Under the pieces are notes generated by a model that made no database searches, was not told the origin of the DNA, and saw nothing but the letters and a program-made list of their open reading frames with translations. This document shows positions 51,047 to 60,829 of a DNA stretch of 64,000 bases, piece after piece. Origin of the DNA: Meiothermus rufus DSM 22234 (GTDB taxonomy: Bacteria > Deinococcota > Deinococci > Deinococcales > Thermaceae); assembly GCF_000423425.1 (NCBI RefSeq), contig NZ_AUHY01000004.1, forward strand, positions 1 through 64,000, in the 5' to 3' direction. Numbering within the stretch: the stretch's first letter is position 1; every line of letters begins with the position of its first letter. Made by a program: the position numbers and the translations under genes.

Positions 51047-51952
51047 ATGACCCAGGCCGTGGACAGTGCCAACCTGCAAGCCCTGCTGCAAGAGACCGGG
51101 GTGCCCGAGGTTTTGGAGCACCTGGATCGGGAGCTGGTGGGCCTGGCCCCGGTCAAGGGTCGCATCCGCGAGATTGCCGCCTTCTTGGTGGTGGACAAAC
51201 TGCGGCGGGAGCTGGGCCTCGAGGCCACCCGACCGGTGCTGCACATGGCTTTCGTGGGCAACCCCGGCACCGGTAAGACCACGGTGGGGCTGCGCATGGC
51301 CACCATCCTGCACCGGTTGGGCTACATCCGCCGCGACCACATGGTGGTGGCCAGCCGCGACGACCTGGTCGGCCAGTACATCGGCCACACCGCACCCAAA
51401 ACCAAAGAGGTTTTGAAGCGGGCCATGGGGGGGGTCTTGTTCATCGACGAGGCCTACAGCCTCTACCGGGCGGAGAATGAGCGCGACTACGGCCAGGAGA
51501 CCATCGAGATTCTTCTCCAAGTGATGGAAAACCAACGGGAAGACCTGGTGGTCATCCTGGCGGGCTACAAGGACAAGATGGAACAGTTCTTCAGCCTCAA
51601 CCCTGGAATGCGCTCACGTATTGCCCACCACATCGAGTTTCCCGACTATGGCCCCGAGGAGCTCGAGCAGATCGGCCACCTGATGCTTGCCGCTCAGAAC
51701 TACTACCTAGACCAAGCCGCCACAGAGGCCTTTCGGCGCTACGTAGCGTGCCGTATGCGCCTGCCCAACTTTGCCAACGCCCGCAGCATCCGCAACGCCA
51801 TCGACCGCTTCAAGCTGCGCCAAGCCCGGCGGCTTTTCGAGCAGGGCGGTCAGGTGACCGCGGACGACCTACGTCGCATCACCGCTGAGGACATCCTGGC
51901 CAGCCGGGTCTTTGCCGAGTGCCAGGAGGAAGGAGGAGAGCATGCCCCATAG
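51047..51952 (+). CDS. cbbX: RuBisCO activase CbbX
   Basis: AAA+ protein that restores red-type RuBisCO by pulling on the large-subunit C-terminus. 301 residues with Walker [10 protein letters not shown] (near 77), Walker [12 protein letters not shown] and the pore loop QYIGHT. Presence with red-type RuBisCO supports a working repair system. It overlaps the start of prk by 11 bases. Confidence 0.96.
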   Translation: MTQAVDSANLQALLQETGVPEVLEHLDRELVGLAPVKGRIREIAAFLVVDKLRRELGLEATRPVLHMAFVGNPGTGKTTVGLRMATILHRLGYIRRDHMVVASRDDLVGQYIGHTAPKTKEVLKRAMGGVLFIDEAYSLYRAENERDYGQETIEILLQVMENQREDLVVILAGYKDKMEQFFSLNPGMRSRIAHHIEFPDYGPEELEQIGHLMLAAQNYYLDQAATEAFRRYVACRMRLPNFANARSIRNAIDRFKLRQARRLFEQGGQVTADDLRRITAEDILASRVFAECQEEGGEHAP

Positions 51953-52910
51953 ACCTTTTATGCTGGGCATTGCGGGAGACTCTGGGGTAGGCAAAACCAC
52001 CATCAGCAGCGGCATCGCCCGCCTGCTGGGGCAGGAGCGCACCACCAATATCTGTGTGGACGACTACCACAAGTTCGACCGCAAGCAGCGGGCCGAGCTG
52101 GGCATCACCCCGCTCAACCCGGAGTGCAACTACATGGACATCATGGAGCAGCACGTGCGGCTCTTGGCCATGGGCGAGGCCATCCTCAAACCGGTCTACA
52201 ACCACAGCACCGGTACCTTCGACCCTCCGGTCTATGTGCCCGCGCCCCGGGCCATCACCGACGGGGAGCGGCTCATCCCGCGGGCAGTCGTGCTGGAGGG
52301 CCTGCTCACCCTGAGCCGCCCGGCCATGCGCGAGCGCTATCACCTCAAGGTCTACATCGAGCCCGAGGAAGAGCTGCGGCGGGAGTGGAAAATTAAACGC
52401 GACGTGGCTAAGCGGGGCTATACCCCGGAGCAGGTGGTAGCCGACATCGAGCGACGCATGCCCGACTCCAAGGCCTATATCTGGCCACAAAAAGAGTTTG
52501 CCGACATCATCGTGCGTTTCTACCGCCCCCCCGGCTACGACCCCGAGAGGCCCAGCACCCTCTCGGTACGCATTACCCTTAAGCGCAGCCTGCCCCGGCT
52601 CGACCTGACCGAGGTGTTGCACTCGGCCTACGAGGACGAGCCGACCGTGCTTCGCCTCGAGGCCCGCAAGGAAGGGGATGTACTGGACATCTCTGGAGGG
52701 CTCAACCCCGAACGGGCGGCGGTCTTCGAGCGGCTCATCTGGGAGCAGCTCGGCTCCCATGCCGAACATTTCAACCCCGAGGTCATCGGCACTTTCTGGG
52801 ACAAAGGCGGACAGAGCTACCCCCTGGCCCTGACCCAACTCATCATCGCGTATTATCTGGTACATATGCGCGAGCACGCCATCCGCCAGGGAGCCCTAAG
52901 CTATGCCTGA
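51942..52910 (+). CDS. prk: Phosphoribulokinase
   Basis: Phosphorylates ribulose-5-phosphate to RuBP, the hallmark Calvin enzyme. 322 residues with Walker [10 protein letters not shown] at residues 12-20, the DDYH motif after it, and [11 protein letters not shown]. The length and missing redox Cys pair are typical of the bacterial class. ATG 51942, preceded by GGAGGAGAG, lies inside the end of cbbX. Confidence 0.95.
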   Translation: MPHRPFMLGIAGDSGVGKTTISSGIARLLGQERTTNICVDDYHKFDRKQRAELGITPLNPECNYMDIMEQHVRLLAMGEAILKPVYNHSTGTFDPPVYVPAPRAITDGERLIPRAVVLEGLLTLSRPAMRERYHLKVYIEPEEELRREWKIKRDVAKRGYTPEQVVADIERRMPDSKAYIWPQKEFADIIVRFYRPPGYDPERPSTLSVRITLKRSLPRLDLTEVLHSAYEDEPTVLRLEARKEGDVLDISGGLNPERAAVFERLIWEQLGSHAEHFNPEVIGTFWDKGGQSYPLALTQLIIAYYLVHMREHAIRQGALSYA

Positions 52911-53577
52911 ACTGCTGATCGCCCCTTCCATCCTCACCGCCGACTTTGCCCGCCTAGGTGAGCAGATTCGCGAGGCCGAAGAGGCGGGGGTAGACTGGAT
53001 TCACTTAGACGTGATGGATGGGCGCTTTGTGCCCAACCTGACCTTCGGCCCGGTGGTAGTGGAGGCCATCCGCCGGGTCACCCAGCTTCCCCTGGACGTG
53101 CACCTAATGATTGTAGAGCCCGAGCGGTACCTAAAGGATTTTGCCCAGGCCGGGGCGGACTGGATTAGCGTGCACTTCGAGGCCACCCCCCATGCCCACC
53201 GGGCGGTGCAGCAAATCAAGGAGCTAGGCAAAAAAGCAGGCCTGGCCCTCAACCCCGCCACCCCCCTGGAGGCCTTCGCGCCGCTACTGCCCGAGCTAGA
53301 CCTAGCCCTGGTGATGAGCGTGAACCCCGGCTTTGGTGGACAGAAATACATCGCCCATAGCACCGAGCGTATCCGCCGCCTAGCCCGCCTGCGCAACCAG
53401 CTCAACCCGGCCTGCTTAATCGAGGTAGATGGAGGCATCAAACCGGAAAACGTGGCCGAGGTTTTCCGGGCCGGGGCCGATGTGGTGGTGGCAGGAAGTG
53501 CTTTGTTCAACAGCCAGCCTGTGGCGGAAAATATGAAACAACTGCTAGGAGAAGTGTATGCCGCTGGTTCTCGGTAA
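52903..53577 (+). CDS. rpe: Ribulose-phosphate 3-epimerase
   Basis: Interconverts ribulose- and xylulose-5-phosphate. 224 residues; metal ligands are in [20 protein letters not shown], and VDGGI. Its start overlaps prk by eight bases and its end overlaps fba by 20, so it belongs to the operon. Confidence 0.96.
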   Translation: MPELLIAPSILTADFARLGEQIREAEEAGVDWIHLDVMDGRFVPNLTFGPVVVEAIRRVTQLPLDVHLMIVEPERYLKDFAQAGADWISVHFEATPHAHRAVQQIKELGKKAGLALNPATPLEAFAPLLPELDLALVMSVNPGFGGQKYIAHSTERIRRLARLRNQLNPACLIEVDGGIKPENVAEVFRAGADVVVAGSALFNSQPVAENMKQLLGEVYAAGSR

Positions 53578-54481
53578 AGATGTTTTGAATAAGGCCCGGC
53601 GCGAAGGCTACGCCGTGCCCAGCTTCAACACCAACAACCTCGAGATCACCCAGGCCATCCTCGAGACCGCCGAGGAGATGCGTGCTCCGGTTTTTATCCA
53701 GGTCTCGGACGGGGCCCGCAAGTACGCCGGTCTGGAAAACCTCTCTAACCTGGTGCAGGATATGGCCAGCCGGGTGCGCGTACCGGTAGTGCTGCACCTC
53801 GATCACGGGGCCGACTACAAGATGGTTTTGCAAGCCCTGCGGGCTGGCTTTACCAGCGTGATGATCGACGCTTCGCACCACCCCTTCGAGGAAAACGTAG
53901 CCGAAACCCGCAAATGCGTAGAAGCCGCCCATGCGGTGGGGGTGAGCGTGGAGGCCGAACTGGGACGGTTGCAAGGCATTGAGGACAACATCCAGGTCTC
54001 TGCCGCCGAAGCCTTCCTCACCGATCCTGAAGAAGCCGAGCGGTTTGTCGCTGAAACCGGTATCGACTACCTGGCCATCGCCATCGGCACCAGCCACGGC
54101 GCTTACAAGGGCAAGGGCCGGCCCTACATCGACCACGCCCGCCTCGAGCAAATTGCGGCGCGGGTCTCCATCCCCCTAGTGCTACACGGCTCTTCGGGGG
54201 TGCCGCAGTGGCTCAAGGACAAGATGGCCGCCACCGGGGCCGACCTGGGCGACCCCACCGGCATCCACGACGAAGACGTACGCAAGGCCATTCCCCAAGG
54301 CATCGCCAAAATTAACATCGACACCGACCTGCGCCTGGCCATGACCGCCGGCATCCGCGAGGTGGTGGTGGGCAATCCCAAGGAATTCGACCCCCGCAAA
54401 ATCCTGGGTAAGGGCCGCGAATACCTCAAACAGGTTATCCGTGAAAAGTTCGAGCTAATGGGTACCGCAGGCCGGGCTTGA
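53558..54481 (+). CDS. fba: Fructose-bisphosphate aldolase class II
   Basis: Zinc-type aldolase of 307 residues. [18 protein letters not shown]-type metal sites and the end-product loop ([18 protein letters not shown]) are present. In the Calvin cycle it forms FBP and SBP. Last gene of the operon; a pseudogene fragment follows, and no terminator is obvious. Confidence 0.94.
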   Translation: MPLVLGKDVLNKARREGYAVPSFNTNNLEITQAILETAEEMRAPVFIQVSDGARKYAGLENLSNLVQDMASRVRVPVVLHLDHGADYKMVLQALRAGFTSVMIDASHHPFEENVAETRKCVEAAHAVGVSVEAELGRLQGIEDNIQVSAAEAFLTDPEEAERFVAETGIDYLAIAIGTSHGAYKGKGRPYIDHARLEQIAARVSIPLVLHGSSGVPQWLKDKMAATGADLGDPTGIHDEDVRKAIPQGIAKINIDTDLRLAMTAGIREVVVGNPKEFDPRKILGKGREYLKQVIREKFELMGTAGRA

Positions 54482-54523
54482 AGAGTAACGGCGAGCTTTC
54501 CGATGCTTAGACCAGACTCCGCC

Positions 54524-54704
54524 CTCCAGAAAACCGGGCTATTTATCCGCTTTCTTCTCTCCCCAGAGGGGCAGCGTATCTTTGCCGATCTAGGGTACTA
54601 CCCGGTTATTCCTGGGAGCCCCTGAGCGGCTCCCGGGTATCAAGGGAAGCGCAGACCTAAGCGTGCTGGAGCGTTTCAACACCCTATTTGCCCTGCGACG
54701 GTAG
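54524..54704 (+). pseudogene. Solute-binding protein C-terminal fragment
   Basis: Reading from 54524, one frame gives LQKTGLFIRFLLSPEGQRIF followed by ADLGYYPVIPGSP and a stop. Another frame then gives LPGIKGSADLSVLERFNTLF ending at TAG 54702-54704. Together these look like the C-terminus of an ABC-transporter solute-binding protein, with one frameshift and no N-terminus. It lies between fba and the GMC gene, so DNA has been lost there. Confidence 0.6.
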
Positions 54705-54732
54705 GCTCGAGGCTGCTTTAGAATAAGCCCCG

Positions 54733-56313
54733 ATGCGGCCCGCCTACGACTACATCATCGTTGGGGGGGGCTCGGCGGGGTGCGTGCTGGCCTACCGCCT
54801 AAGCGCCCAACCCGACCTCGAGGTGCTGCTTCTGGAGGCCGGAGAGCCAGCACAGGGCCTTCGTCACAGAATCCCAGCCGCCTTTCCCAAGCTGTTCAAG
54901 GGCCCCTCTGACTGGGCCTTCTACACCGCTCCCCAGGAGGAGTTGCTAGGGCGCAGCCTCTACTGGCCTAGGGGCAAAGCCCTGGGCGGCAGCAGCAGCA
55001 TCAACGCCATGATCGTCATCCGCGGCAACCCCCGCGATTACGACGACTGGGGCATGCCGGGCTGGTCGTTTGCGGAGGTTCTGCCCTACTTCAAGCGGCT
55101 CGAGACCCACCCTTTGGGTCCTTCGGCCTATCATGGCGACCGCGGCCCTTTGCACGTGGAGGTGCGGCGCTACACCAACCCGCTCTCCTACGCCTTTATA
55201 GAGGCCGGTGTGCAGGCTGGCCTGAAGCGCAACGACGATTTCAACGGGACCGAGCAGGAAGGGGTTGGCCTGTTCCACGTCAACCAAAAAAACGGGGCCC
55301 GCTACAGCGCGGCCAGCGCCTACCTAAGGCCGGCCCTGCCACGCCCCAACCTGGATGTGCAGACTGGGGCCCGGGCCCACCGCATTCTGTTTGAGGGAAG
55401 GCAGGCTGTGGGGGTGGCCTATGCCCATCATGGCCAGCGCTGGCAAGTACGGGCCCTGCGGGGGGTCATCCTGGCCTGTGGGGCGGTGCAATCGCCCCAG
55501 CTTCTCATGCTCAGTGGGATCGGCCCTGCCGAGGCGTTGCGCAAGCTGGGCCTCGAGGTGCGGCAAGACCTGCCGGTAGGGCAAAACCTGTGGGACCACC
55601 TGGCCTTGCCGGTCATCTGGCACTGCAAAGCCCCCATCAGCCTGGATAAGGCCGAAACCCCAGGCAACCTCCTGCGCTACCTGCTGGCCCAGCGCGGCCC
55701 CTTGGTGAGCAACGTGGCCGAGGCCGGCGCCTTCGTCCGCCTACAGCCGGGAGCCCTGGCCCCCGACCTGCAGTTCCACTTCGGCCCAGCCTTCTTTAGC
55801 AACCACGGCTTCGACCGCGAGGAGGGCTATTTCTTTACCCTGGGCCCCACCCTCATCGCCCCCAAAAGCCGGGGGTATATCACCCTGACCAGCCCCGACC
55901 CCGAGGCCCCCCCCTTCATTCAGCCCCGCTACCTGCGCGAACCTGGGGATATGGCGGTTCTGCGGGCAGGCCTGGAGCTGGCCCAAGCGATTGCCGCCCA
56001 GCCGGCCTTCGCCCCCTACCGCGGGCCCCTCCACGCCCGGCTGGCCGGCCTGCACACCCAGGCGGAGTGGGAGGCCTACATCCGGCAGTACGCCCAGACC
56101 CTCTACCACCCCGCCGGTACCTGCAGCATGGGCCAGGTGGTGGACGAGAGGCTACAGGTCTACGGCTGCGAGAACCTCTACGTGGTGGATGCCTCGGCAA
56201 TGCCAGGGGTAGTGCGGGGCAACACCCATGTCCCCACCCTGATGCTCGCGGAGAAAGCCGCCGATTTGCTCTTGGGGGTTCAGGCCACCTCGGGCACCTC
56301 CAGCCCGGCGTAG
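54733..56313 (+). CDS. GMC-family FAD oxidoreductase (choline dehydrogenase-like)
   Basis: 526 residues. The FAD-binding motif YIIVGGGSAGCVLAYRLS is at the N-terminus, the GMC signature is GKALGGSSSINAMI, and the catalytic His region is YHPAGTCSMG with the distal NTHVPTLM. Substrate is an alcohol of unknown type. TAGAAT (54719-54724) lies eight bases before the ATG. Its end overlaps the convergent Uma2 gene by 34 bases. Confidence 0.9.
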   Translation: MRPAYDYIIVGGGSAGCVLAYRLSAQPDLEVLLLEAGEPAQGLRHRIPAAFPKLFKGPSDWAFYTAPQEELLGRSLYWPRGKALGGSSSINAMIVIRGNPRDYDDWGMPGWSFAEVLPYFKRLETHPLGPSAYHGDRGPLHVEVRRYTNPLSYAFIEAGVQAGLKRNDDFNGTEQEGVGLFHVNQKNGARYSAASAYLRPALPRPNLDVQTGARAHRILFEGRQAVGVAYAHHGQRWQVRALRGVILACGAVQSPQLLMLSGIGPAEALRKLGLEVRQDLPVGQNLWDHLALPVIWHCKAPISLDKAETPGNLLRYLLAQRGPLVSNVAEAGAFVRLQPGALAPDLQFHFGPAFFSNHGFDREEGYFFTLGPTLIAPKSRGYITLTSPDPEAPPFIQPRYLREPGDMAVLRAGLELAQAIAAQPAFAPYRGPLHARLAGLHTQAEWEAYIRQYAQTLYHPAGTCSMGQVVDERLQVYGCENLYVVDASAMPGVVRGNTHVPTLMLAEKAADLLLGVQATSGTSSPA

Positions 56314-56849
56314 ACCTGGGCCAGGCTCAGGGATAAGCCCAGGCAGGGAAGCTCGAGCACACCCTGGTTGACCTGCTCGTTTTGCAGCAGGTTCCACGTG
56401 GTTTTTTGGTAGACCTCAACCCGCCGCTCTTCCTGCCATACCAGTAAATAGGTCTGAAGGGTGGGGATTTTGAAATAGGCATCGAGTTTTTCTCGCCGGT
56501 CGCGCTCGAGGGTACTAGGGGAGAGCACCTCGATGAGCAAACAGGGGGAATGAATTTCGTGACTGTGCTTTTCCTCGGCACAACTCACCACCACATCGGG
56601 ATAGTAGTAGCGGTTGAGGGCCGCTATCCAGACCCGTACCGACTGGGTATACAGCAGGCAGCCCCTGGATTTGGCTCGAGCGCGAAGGGCTTCGCTAAGG
56701 TTGAGGATGATCTCGTTGTGTAGACGGCTTTCCCCGGCCATAGCATAGACCAGGCCGTCGAGGTACTCGTAGCGCAGACCGCTTTGCCGCTCCAGCTCGA
56801 GCCAGGCCTCCTTGGAAAGCCGGGCTGGACGGGGTACACGCGCAGCCAT
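56280..56849 (-). CDS. Uma2-family (DUF820) endonuclease
   Basis: 189 residues with a restriction-endonuclease-like fold. The active site is PDVVVSC followed by HSPCLLIEVLSPST, matching the D-ExK type, with RREKLDAYFKIPTLQTYLLV. Role unknown; these proteins often occur in mobile regions and in multiple copies. TAGCAT is six bases before the ATG. Confidence 0.85.
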   Translation of the reverse strand: MAARVPRPARLSKEAWLELERQSGLRYEYLDGLVYAMAGESRLHNEIILNLSEALRARAKSRGCLLYTQSVRVWIAALNRYYYPDVVVSCAEEKHSHEIHSPCLLIEVLSPSTLERDRREKLDAYFKIPTLQTYLLVWQEERRVEVYQKTTWNLLQNEQVNQGVLELPCLGLSLSLAQVYAGLEVPEVA

Positions 56850-56879
56850 ACCCCAATGCTAGCACGCTTTAGGCATAGT

Positions 56880-58526
56880 TCAGTCTCCCGCTGTTGGCTG
56901 GGCCGAGACCGAAGGCACCCTTTGCCCCTGGCCCAACAGGCCAAAATCCTGGGCCACCAGCCGCGCGGTCATCTTGGCCGACATCATCACGCTAGGGGTT
57001 CCCGCCCCCGGCTGCACCCCGGCCCCTACCAGGTAGAGGTTCGCGATGTCCTCGCTTTTGTTGTGGGGCCGGAAGAAGGCCGACTGGGCCAGGATGGGCT
57101 CGGGGCCAAAGGCGTTGCCTAAGTAACTGTTGAGGGTGTGCTCGAAGTAGTCGGGGGTAATGAAGCTCTTGTGCACCAAGCGTTCCATCAGGCCGGGCAG
57201 GTAGCCCCGTTCATCCAAGAAGCGCAGCACCTTGTTGACAAACGGCTCGCCCAGAAGCTCCCAGTCCAGCCCACTGCCGTTGTGCGGCACCGGAACCAGG
57301 GTGTAGGCCGCGTGGTGGCCGGGAGGGGCCAGACTGGGGTCGGTGAGGGTGGGGATGTGCAGGTACTGGCTAAAGTCCTTGGCCAGCACCTTACGCCCGA
57401 AGATGTCCCGCAACAGCTCCTCGTAGCGCGGCCCCAGAATGATGTTGTGGTGCCGCAGCCTTTCCCCTTCGCGGCCATCGGCCCGGAAGCCAAAGTAGAT
57501 CACCACCAGCGACATGCTCTGAGGACGCTTTTTCACCACCCAGTCGGCATTCCAAAAGCGGTACTGCGGCTCGATAAGCTGGAGGTAGGTGTGGGCATAA
57601 TCGGCATTGGAAACCACGATGTCCGCATTCAAGACGCCCCCATCGGCCAAGGTGACCCCGGTGGCCAGCTTGCGCCGGCCCTGGCGCACCACGTTGATTT
57701 TCTTGACCTCGGCATTGTAGCGCATCTGCCCGCCCAGCTCTTCAAACTTTTTGACCAAGGCCTCCACCAGCGCCCCGGTGCCGCCCATGGCAAAGTGGAT
57801 GCCCCAGGTTTTCTCCACGAAGTGAATCATGGCGTAGATGGCCGGCACCGCCAGGGGGTTCCCCCCTATGAGCAGGGTCTCGAAGCTAAAGACCTGGCGC
57901 AGCTTGGGCGACTTGAAGTACTTGCTGGTGAAGCTAAACAGGCTGCGTACCCCATCCAAGCGCAACAGGTCGGGCACGATGCGCAGCATGGTGCCCAGGT
58001 CGCCAAAGTGGGTGTAGCCGAGCTCGAGGAAGCCCCGCTCAAAGATGGCCTTGGCATCGGCGTGGAAGCGCTCGTAGCCCTCGAGGTCGCCTGGCTCGCC
58101 CAAGGCCGCCACCTGCTGCCGGGTGTGCTCGGGGTCGCCGTCGTAGTCGAAGAAGGTGCCGTCGTCGAAGTAGATGCGGTAGAAGGGCAGGATAGGCACA
58201 ATCTGCACGTAACGGCTGGTGTTCTTGCCGCCCGAGAGGCCTGTCTTGATGCGCCTATCCTCGCCCAGCACCTCCGGGGGGTAGTCGGGCTGGGTCAGCC
58301 AGGAGGGGTTGCGCTCGAGGGAGAAGAGCTCCTCAATGAAGTGCGGCACGGTAATTACCGTAGGCCCCATGTCGAAGGTAAAGCCATCCACCTTGCGCAC
58401 ATAGGCCCGCCCACCGGGGGCATCCAGTTTCTCCAGGATGGTGGTTTCAAAACCCAGGCTCTGCAGGCGTAGGCCCACGGCCAGGCCCCCAATCCCTGAC
58501 CCAATCACGACCGCTGTTCTCGCCAT
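56880..58526 (-). CDS. crtI: Phytoene desaturase-type carotenoid oxidoreductase
   Basis: 548 residues. FAD motif [20 protein letters not shown] and PGGRA lie at the N-terminus; the C-terminus ([23 protein letters not shown]) is the CrtI bacterial-type signature. It desaturates phytoene or a related carotenoid, consistent with the yellow to red pigments of this group. TATGCT (58540-58535) is eight bases before the ATG. No crtB is adjacent. Confidence 0.9.
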   Translation of the reverse strand: MARTAVVIGSGIGGLAVGLRLQSLGFETTILEKLDAPGGRAYVRKVDGFTFDMGPTVITVPHFIEELFSLERNPSWLTQPDYPPEVLGEDRRIKTGLSGGKNTSRYVQIVPILPFYRIYFDDGTFFDYDGDPEHTRQQVAALGEPGDLEGYERFHADAKAIFERGFLELGYTHFGDLGTMLRIVPDLLRLDGVRSLFSFTSKYFKSPKLRQVFSFETLLIGGNPLAVPAIYAMIHFVEKTWGIHFAMGGTGALVEALVKKFEELGGQMRYNAEVKKINVVRQGRRKLATGVTLADGGVLNADIVVSNADYAHTYLQLIEPQYRFWNADWVVKKRPQSMSLVVIYFGFRADGREGERLRHHNIILGPRYEELLRDIFGRKVLAKDFSQYLHIPTLTDPSLAPPGHHAAYTLVPVPHNGSGLDWELLGEPFVNKVLRFLDERGYLPGLMERLVHKSFITPDYFEHTLNSYLGNAFGPEPILAQSAFFRPHNKSEDIANLYLVGAGVQPGAGTPSVMMSAKMTARLVAQDFGLLGQGQRVPSVSAQPTAGD

Positions 58527-58609
58527 ACTGGGCTAGCATACCCCCAGGCCCCCAGGAACATTTTTCGGCAGTACTACATTCAGCTCCCGCTAGCTTTATG
58601 CTATGGCGT

Positions 58610-59581
58610 ATGAAAGCCATTCAGGTTCAGCGTGCTGGTGGCCCCGAGGTCCTGGAACTCACCGATCTGCCCAAGCCCAGCCCTGGCCCGGAGCAGGTGC
58701 TCATCCGGGTCGAGGCGGTAGGGCTCAACTTTGCCGACATCCTCAGCGTAGCCGGTGAGTACCTGGTGCGCACCCGCTACCCCATGGTGCCGGGTATGGA
58801 GTTTGCTGGGGTCATCGAATCGGTGGGCCCAGGTGTCGAGGCCTACCGGCCCGGTCAACGGGTTGCGGCGCTGGGAGGAAGCGGCGCTTTTGCCGAGTAC
58901 GCCGTGGTCAGCAGCCGGGCGGTGCTGCCGGTACCCCCCAGCATGAGCGCAGCCGAAGCCGCAGCGTTTCCGGTCTCCTACTACACCGCCTACTTCGCCC
59001 TGCAAACCCAGGCCCAGGCCAAACCCGGCGAGTGGGTGCTGATTCAGGCCGCTGCCGGAGCCTTGGGTACGGCCTCCATTCAGATCGCTAAGGCCCTGGG
59101 CCTGCGGGTGGTGGCCCTGGCCAGCCGGGAGGAAAAGCTAGAGCTGTGCCGCAGCCTGGGGGCGGATATCACCCTGCTGAGCACGCAGAACAACCTGGTG
59201 GAAGCGGTCAAAGAGGCCACCGGAGGCCGCGGGGTGGACATTCTGATGGAGGTGGTGGGGGGGGCCGGCTTTGCCCAGAGCCTCAAGATGCTGGCCTACC
59301 GGGGCCGCTTGTTGGTGATTGGTTCGGCCTCGCGCGAGATGGCCCAGATGTACCCGGTGAGCCTGATGAAGGGCAACCAGAGCGTGATTGGCGTCTGGCT
59401 GACCCCCTTCCTAAGCGACCCCGCAGCCATGCAAGCAGCCAGCCAGTTCCTCTTTCCTCTGGTGGCCTCGGGCCAGGTCAGGCCGGTGGTGGGGGAGCGC
59501 TTCAAGCTCGAGGAGGCCGCCAAGGCTTTCTCCTTTATCCTGGACCGCCAGAACACCGGCAAGGTGATCCTGGAGCCTTAG
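58610..59581 (+). CDS. Zinc-free alcohol dehydrogenase/quinone oxidoreductase
   Basis: 323 residues of the MDR superfamily (quinone oxidoreductase-like). GLNFADIL at the N-terminus and the NADP loop QAAAGALGTASIQIAKALG are visible. The structural and catalytic zinc Cys are missing, so it is likely an NADPH-dependent enone or quinone reductase. ATG 58610 lies seven bases after TATGCT (58597-58602). Confidence 0.9.
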   Translation: MKAIQVQRAGGPEVLELTDLPKPSPGPEQVLIRVEAVGLNFADILSVAGEYLVRTRYPMVPGMEFAGVIESVGPGVEAYRPGQRVAALGGSGAFAEYAVVSSRAVLPVPPSMSAAEAAAFPVSYYTAYFALQTQAQAKPGEWVLIQAAAGALGTASIQIAKALGLRVVALASREEKLELCRSLGADITLLSTQNNLVEAVKEATGGRGVDILMEVVGGAGFAQSLKMLAYRGRLLVIGSASREMAQMYPVSLMKGNQSVIGVWLTPFLSDPAAMQAASQFLFPLVASGQVRPVVGERFKLEEAAKAFSFILDRQNTGKVILEP

Positions 59582-59630
59582 GGCCAAACAATCCCTCGCC
59601 AAACCCGCATTGGACTGGGAAAAGTCCGAC

Positions 59631-59663
59631 CCTCTTGACAGCGCTTTCAAAATGTGCTTAACT
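59631..59663 (+). promoter_or_regulatory. LacI-regulator promoter and operator
   Basis: TTGACA (59635-59640) and TTAACT (59658-59663) are 17 bases apart. Between them, centred at 59642, lies a LacI-type operator (TTGACAGC/GCTTTCAA, one mismatch). A repressor bound here would block RNA polymerase, which implies autoregulation. Confidence 0.75.
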
Positions 59664-59697
59664 CTTGGACCAAGAAGCCAACCATCCGGAGGCAGCC

Positions 59698-60726
59698 TTG
59701 CGCGAAGCGGTTACCCTAAACGACGTGGCTCGTGAAGCCGGTGTATCCCCTAGTACAGTCTCTCGGGTGATCAACGGCACGGCCCGGGTCAACGCACGCA
59801 AGCGCGAGGCTGTCTTGAAAGCGATTGAGCGGCTCAACTACCGGCCCAACCTCATGGCCAAAGGGCTGGCCCAGGGGCGCTCCCTCACCGTGGGGGTAGT
59901 GACCCAGGAGATCAGCAGCCCCTACTATGGGGAGATGCTCAAAGGGGTGGAGCAGGCCCTAGAACAAACCCCCTACCACCCTATCTTTGCCAGTGGGCAC
60001 TGGCGGGCCGACCAGGAGGAAGCTGCCCTAAAAGTATTGGTAGACCGTCAGGTGGACGCGCTCATCGTGATGGATGGCAGCGTGCCAGAAGAGCGCTTGC
60101 TCGAGCTGAGCCAGCAGATGCCGGTGGTGGTGGTAGGGCGAGAGATTGCCGGGCTAAACTGCCTGAGCATCGACAACTTCCAAGGAGCACACCAGGCCAT
60201 CCGCCACCTGATTGAGCTAGGCCACCGCCGAATTGCCCACATTGCAGGGCCAAAGTCGCATCCCGACGCCGTCGAGCGCCTGAAGGGCTACAAGGCCGCA
60301 CTGGCCGAGGCCGGCCTTCCCTACGACCCGTCTTTGGTGGTTGAGGGCGATTACCTCGAGCCCTCCGGACTCTTGGCGGTAGAGGCCCTGCTGGCCCGGG
60401 GAGCCTTGTTCACCGCCATCTTTGCCGCCAACGACCAGATGGCCTACGGCGCCAGCGTGGCTTTGTACCGCCGCGGGATACGCATCCCCCACGATGTTTC
60501 CCTAGTGGGCTTCGACGATCTGCCGAGCTCGAACTACTTCTCCCCTCCCCTCACCTCGGTACGCCAGCCTGGCCAGGAGATGGGCTGGGAGGCCGCACGC
60601 TGGGTACTGGCGATGCTCAAGGGGCAAAGCTACACCCCAAGGCCTCTGAGCACCCGCCTGGTCGTGCGTGAGTCCACGGGTTTTCTGCGTTCGCCTGGTT
60701 CTCGTTTGATGCACCAAACGTCTTGA
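59698..60726 (+). CDS. LacI-family sugar-responsive repressor
   Basis: 342 residues from TTG 59698, with GGAGG five bases upstream. The headpiece has VTLNDVAREAGVSPSTVSRVINGTARVNARKR. The effector domain starts near residue 60 (LTVGVVTQEISSPYYGEMLKG) and includes NDQMAYGASVALYRRGIRIPHDVSLVGFDD. It likely controls the adjoining sugar transporter operon and itself. Confidence 0.93.
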   Translation: MREAVTLNDVAREAGVSPSTVSRVINGTARVNARKREAVLKAIERLNYRPNLMAKGLAQGRSLTVGVVTQEISSPYYGEMLKGVEQALEQTPYHPIFASGHWRADQEEAALKVLVDRQVDALIVMDGSVPEERLLELSQQMPVVVVGREIAGLNCLSIDNFQGAHQAIRHLIELGHRRIAHIAGPKSHPDAVERLKGYKAALAEAGLPYDPSLVVEGDYLEPSGLLAVEALLARGALFTAIFAANDQMAYGASVALYRRGIRIPHDVSLVGFDDLPSSNYFSPPLTSVRQPGQEMGWEAARWVLAMLKGQSYTPRPLSTRLVVRESTGFLRSPGSRLMHQTS

Positions 60727-60760
60727 ACGGTACGGAAAAGGAGGTAAGACAGCAGAGATA

Positions 60761-60782
60761 GTTTTGAAAGCGCTTTCAAAAC
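60761..60782 (+). promoter_or_regulatory. LacI-type operator of the sugar ABC operon
   Basis: A perfect palindrome of 22 bases with half-site GTTTTGAAAGC. It has the AGCGCT centre of LacI/GalR operators and lies about 48 bases before the solute-binding protein gene. It shares the half-site with the operator at 59631. Confidence 0.8.
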
Positions 60783-60829
60783 CATAGGCAATTCTAGGGG
60801 GCGGGAAGCCCCAAACTGAGGAGGAACCC

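Noticed and set aside
57138-58472. Long open frame (444 codons) on the plus strand
   Set aside because: It is the antisense shadow of crtI; composition is Val/Gly/Leu/His-rich and no motif is present.
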